Assembly (NCBI GenBank): GCA_963575745.1
Contig: CAUYUJ010016484.1
Location: 42,501-106,500, forward strand
Source of the DNA: Prorocentrum cordatum
Taxonomy: Eukaryota > Sar > Dinophyceae > Prorocentrales > Prorocentraceae
DNA length: 64,000 bases
Direction of reading: 5' to 3'
Each line of letters starts with the position of its first letter. Within the stretch, counting starts at the first letter, position 1. Under the pieces are notes generated by a model. The model saw only the letters and a list, made by a program, of their open reading frames with translations. It searched no databases and had not been told where the DNA came from. This document shows, piece after piece, positions 61,870 to 64,000 of the stretch. The translations under genes were made by a program, and so were the position numbers.

Positions 61870-63600
61870 TAACGGACCAGAGGCGTGTTAAAATCTCTGG
61901 AAAGAGTTCAGAACATTTCTAGTTTGCGCGCGCGTGGCGGCCCCTGGGGGTACCCGGACGAAAAGAATCCCGGCAAAGTCCCGCCAAGTCCTGGCAGGTT
62001 CCGGGCAGGTTCTCGGCAGGGTCGGGTCAGATATGCTGGAACTCCTGGGCGCGGCCTCGGGGGACCCCGGTTTGCCGCACTGAGGCGCAAAATAGATGGC
62101 AGGCCCCACGGCCTCAGGCCAAGAGCGTTCCAAGATGGCCCACGTTGGTCCCAAGACGGCCCAAGACGCTCCAGGAGGGACCCAAGAGGACTTCGACGGG
62201 CCCCGAAAACGCAAAAATCCGCCGATCCGGCGTGTGAGTTTCAAGGAGTCTCAGCTACGGCCTCGAGGCTGAGCCTCAGCCTCTGGGGGTGTTGCCGGGG
62301 TGGCTCTGCCGGGGAAGGGGGGATGGGGGGGGGGGTGCGAGTTTCCGGCGGATCCCGGGGGGCTGCTTTTACAGAAGGCTCTAATCTCGAGGATGCGCTA
62401 AAAGGGTGGCCGCGGCCGCAAAAGTCTTTTGAGGACGGTCTAAGAAAGTCCCGAGACCCCGAAAGATCGCCCGAACACGCCCAAGATGGCCCCAAGACGG
62501 CCCAAGAGCCTTCCAAGACGTCTGAAGAGGCCTCCAAGAGGCCTCCCACGAGGGCCCCCAGAGGCAAAAATCGTTGATTTCCATTGTTTTTTCATGTTTT
62601 TGGGGTTGTCGCTTTTTTCGGCTTTCCGACGCTCCAAGACGGCCCAAGAGGCCCCCAAGACCGCTCGAAGACGGCCCAGGAGGCCCCCAGACAGTCCCAA
62701 GACGGCCCAAGGGGGCCCCAAGGCGGCCCAAAAGCCGCCCAAGACAGCCCAAGAGGCCCCCAAGACGGCCCAAACAGGACCCAAAAGAGGGGCGAAAAGC
62801 GGAACAAATCTAGCCTTCCAGCCCACGAGGCCCCCAGGAGGCCCCAAGAGCCCCAAGAGGGCCCCCAAAAGCCCCCAAGAAGCCCCCTCGACGCCCTGAC
62901 AGGCTCCTGTGCGAGTGTCTGTGTGTGGTGCGTGTCTGCGAATGTCTGTGCGTGCTAGTGTCTGGCGTGCGCCTAGTGTGTCTCTGTATGTTTGTCTGCC
63001 GTATGTGCATTTGGTCGTGTGCGTGCGTGAGGTGTCCGCGTAATATGTGTATCCGAGCGACCCGGATCGGCGGCACTGGCCGAAGGCCACTACAATCAAG
63101 GATTTTGCAAAAAATTGTCTGACGATCCGACGATTTTGGCGGTACCGCTTTTTCGAGCTGCCGACCGCCCTGAACGACTCAAGAGGTCCCAAGCTCGCTC
63201 CAAGACGGTCCGTAAAGCCTCCAAGAGGGCCCCCAAATGGCCCAAGATGGCCCTAAGACAGCCCACGAGGCATCCAAGACGGCCCCAGGATGGCCCCAAG
63301 AGGGGGCCCAGAAGGGGAACGCGAACGGATATTTCGAGCTCTCTACCCCAAGAGACGCCCAATAAGCCCCTGGAGGCCCCCAAGAGCCCCTCATGAGGCC
63401 CCAACAGGCCCTCAAGCGGCCCCAAAAGAGGCCCCCAAGACCCCCAACAGGACCCTAGGAAGCCCCAAGGGGTCTCCAAGGAGCCCCCAAGGCTCCCAAG
63501 AAACCTCAAAACTACTCCCCAGAGGTTCCCCAGAGCCCTCCAAAGAGACGCCATGAAGCATCCATGAGGACTCGGACCCACAACCCAGGTACGTCTCGAA
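61870..63600 (+). repeat. Degenerate CCAAGACGGCCCAAGAGG repeats (two blocks)
   Basis: 'caagacggcccaaga', 'ggcccccaagacggccc' and variants recur every 15-25 bp in 62130-62570, 62625-62900 and 63170-63560. Between the blocks lie segments with 'gctttttcgagctgccgac' and 'gcttttttcggctttccgac', which suggests two related units. They are opposite in orientation to 46660-47290. Frames across them are Pro/Lys/Arg-rich repeats. Confidence 0.75.
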
Positions 63601-63639
63601 ACTCTGCTGGAGCTCTCTTGAACCATTTTGGCGCCCCCT

Positions 63640-64000
63640 GGGGTAGTCTATCGCTCTCTTCGACAAGGTGGAAGCCACATCTCCAAAGATCTCCTCGAGG
63701 ATAGTTTTTCCTGCCCTACAGTTCCCCCTGAGCACGACCACACCACCACGCAGCCAGTGATGCGAAACGGGCTGGCGGAATAAGCGGAGCGATTAATAAA
63801 GATGACAGTGTGCTCCAACCTTAATTCGGGCATCAGGCCGAGCAGCACCTAACTACGCTGCCACTGATCGCCCCTGTCCTACGCCCTGACACAAGCGCTG
63901 AAACTGATGACGTTGGGCCTCCCACATCTCCCTGAGCAGCAACAGGGCCTGCTGCCATTGATTGCCCTTCTCGCACGCGCTGACTCCAGCGCTGCAATTG
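63640..64000 (-). pseudogene. PPR pseudogene fragment, cut by the window end
   Basis: Read on the minus strand from the window edge, 'NCSAGVSACEKGNQWQQALL' + 'LLREMWEA' is a perfect PPR helix pair. A deletion of about four codons then shifts the frame, after which 'PNVISFSACVRA', stop, 'DRGDQWQRS', stop, 'VLLGLMPELRLEHTVIF' continues the repeat pattern. It may be the upstream part of the same decayed gene as 61170-61858, with the repeat-rich 61.9-63.6 kb between them as a former intron or insertion. Confidence 0.82.

Noticed and set aside
1-64000. tRNA, rRNA or spliceosomal RNA genes
   Set aside because: I scanned by eye for T-loop 'ggttcga' contexts and conserved rRNA words and found none I could support. 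A tRNAscan or Rfam run would be decisive.

Overview
The window looks like nuclear DNA of a dinoflagellate, with large-genome taxa such as Prorocentrum or the Symbiodiniaceae as the closest fit from memory. I could not run any search. The reasons are: (1) a diverged dinoflagellate spliced-leader relic at 2887-2907 on the minus strand, placed just upstream of a decayed membrane-protein gene; (2) pentatricopeptide repeats with the dinoflagellate-style core 'SACEKG.QWQ.AL.LL.EM' at the right end; (3) a LINE-type reverse transcriptase whose wording matches dinoflagellate elements; (4) a very large split gene of an unnamed, heavily multiplied dinoflagellate protein family; (5) GC-rich DNA dominated by tandem arrays, triplet tracts and inverted-repeat elements. 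I saw no bacterial operons, no CRISPR, and no rRNA or tRNA gene that I could support.

Layout. 1-11 kb is mostly repeats: a 75-bp array (150-870), a TauE/SafE-like retro-pseudogene broken by two nested transposable elements (1617-2907), a cluster of TIR elements (4251-5142), a 299-bp x 4 array (5241-6435), a foldback (7231-7354), a 42-bp array (7426-7790) and a 90-bp x 21 array (8250-10140). 11-19 kb holds a 65-bp-arm foldback, a composite satellite that splits an older dispersed element, several copies of a GC-rich dispersed repeat, and GGA tracts.

19.6-39.3 kb is the gene-bearing part, all on the minus strand. A probable four-exon gene of unknown function runs 24912-19608, a single coding exon lies at 32118-31345, and a two-exon gene of about 1,640 codons runs 39307-33679. 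About 0.6 kb containing the 3' tail of another member of that last family, with its downstream flank, lies directly upstream of it, which suggests head-to-tail duplication.

40-64 kb returns to repeats: a frame-broken reading region (40668-41817), oppositely oriented 18-bp satellites around 42 kb, a defective LINE reverse transcriptase (43226-44345), more TIR elements including a MITE inside a MITE (49234-49578), a 0.75-kb CATA tract, long GGA/CCT tracts, and PPR pseudogene pieces (61170-61858 and 63640-64000).

Every coding or formerly coding feature I can support lies on the minus strand, as expected for a unidirectional dinoflagellate gene block. Functional roles cannot be assigned beyond family level. 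The TauE-like copy, the LINE and the PPR pieces are broken. The two large genes look intact but are uncharacterised.
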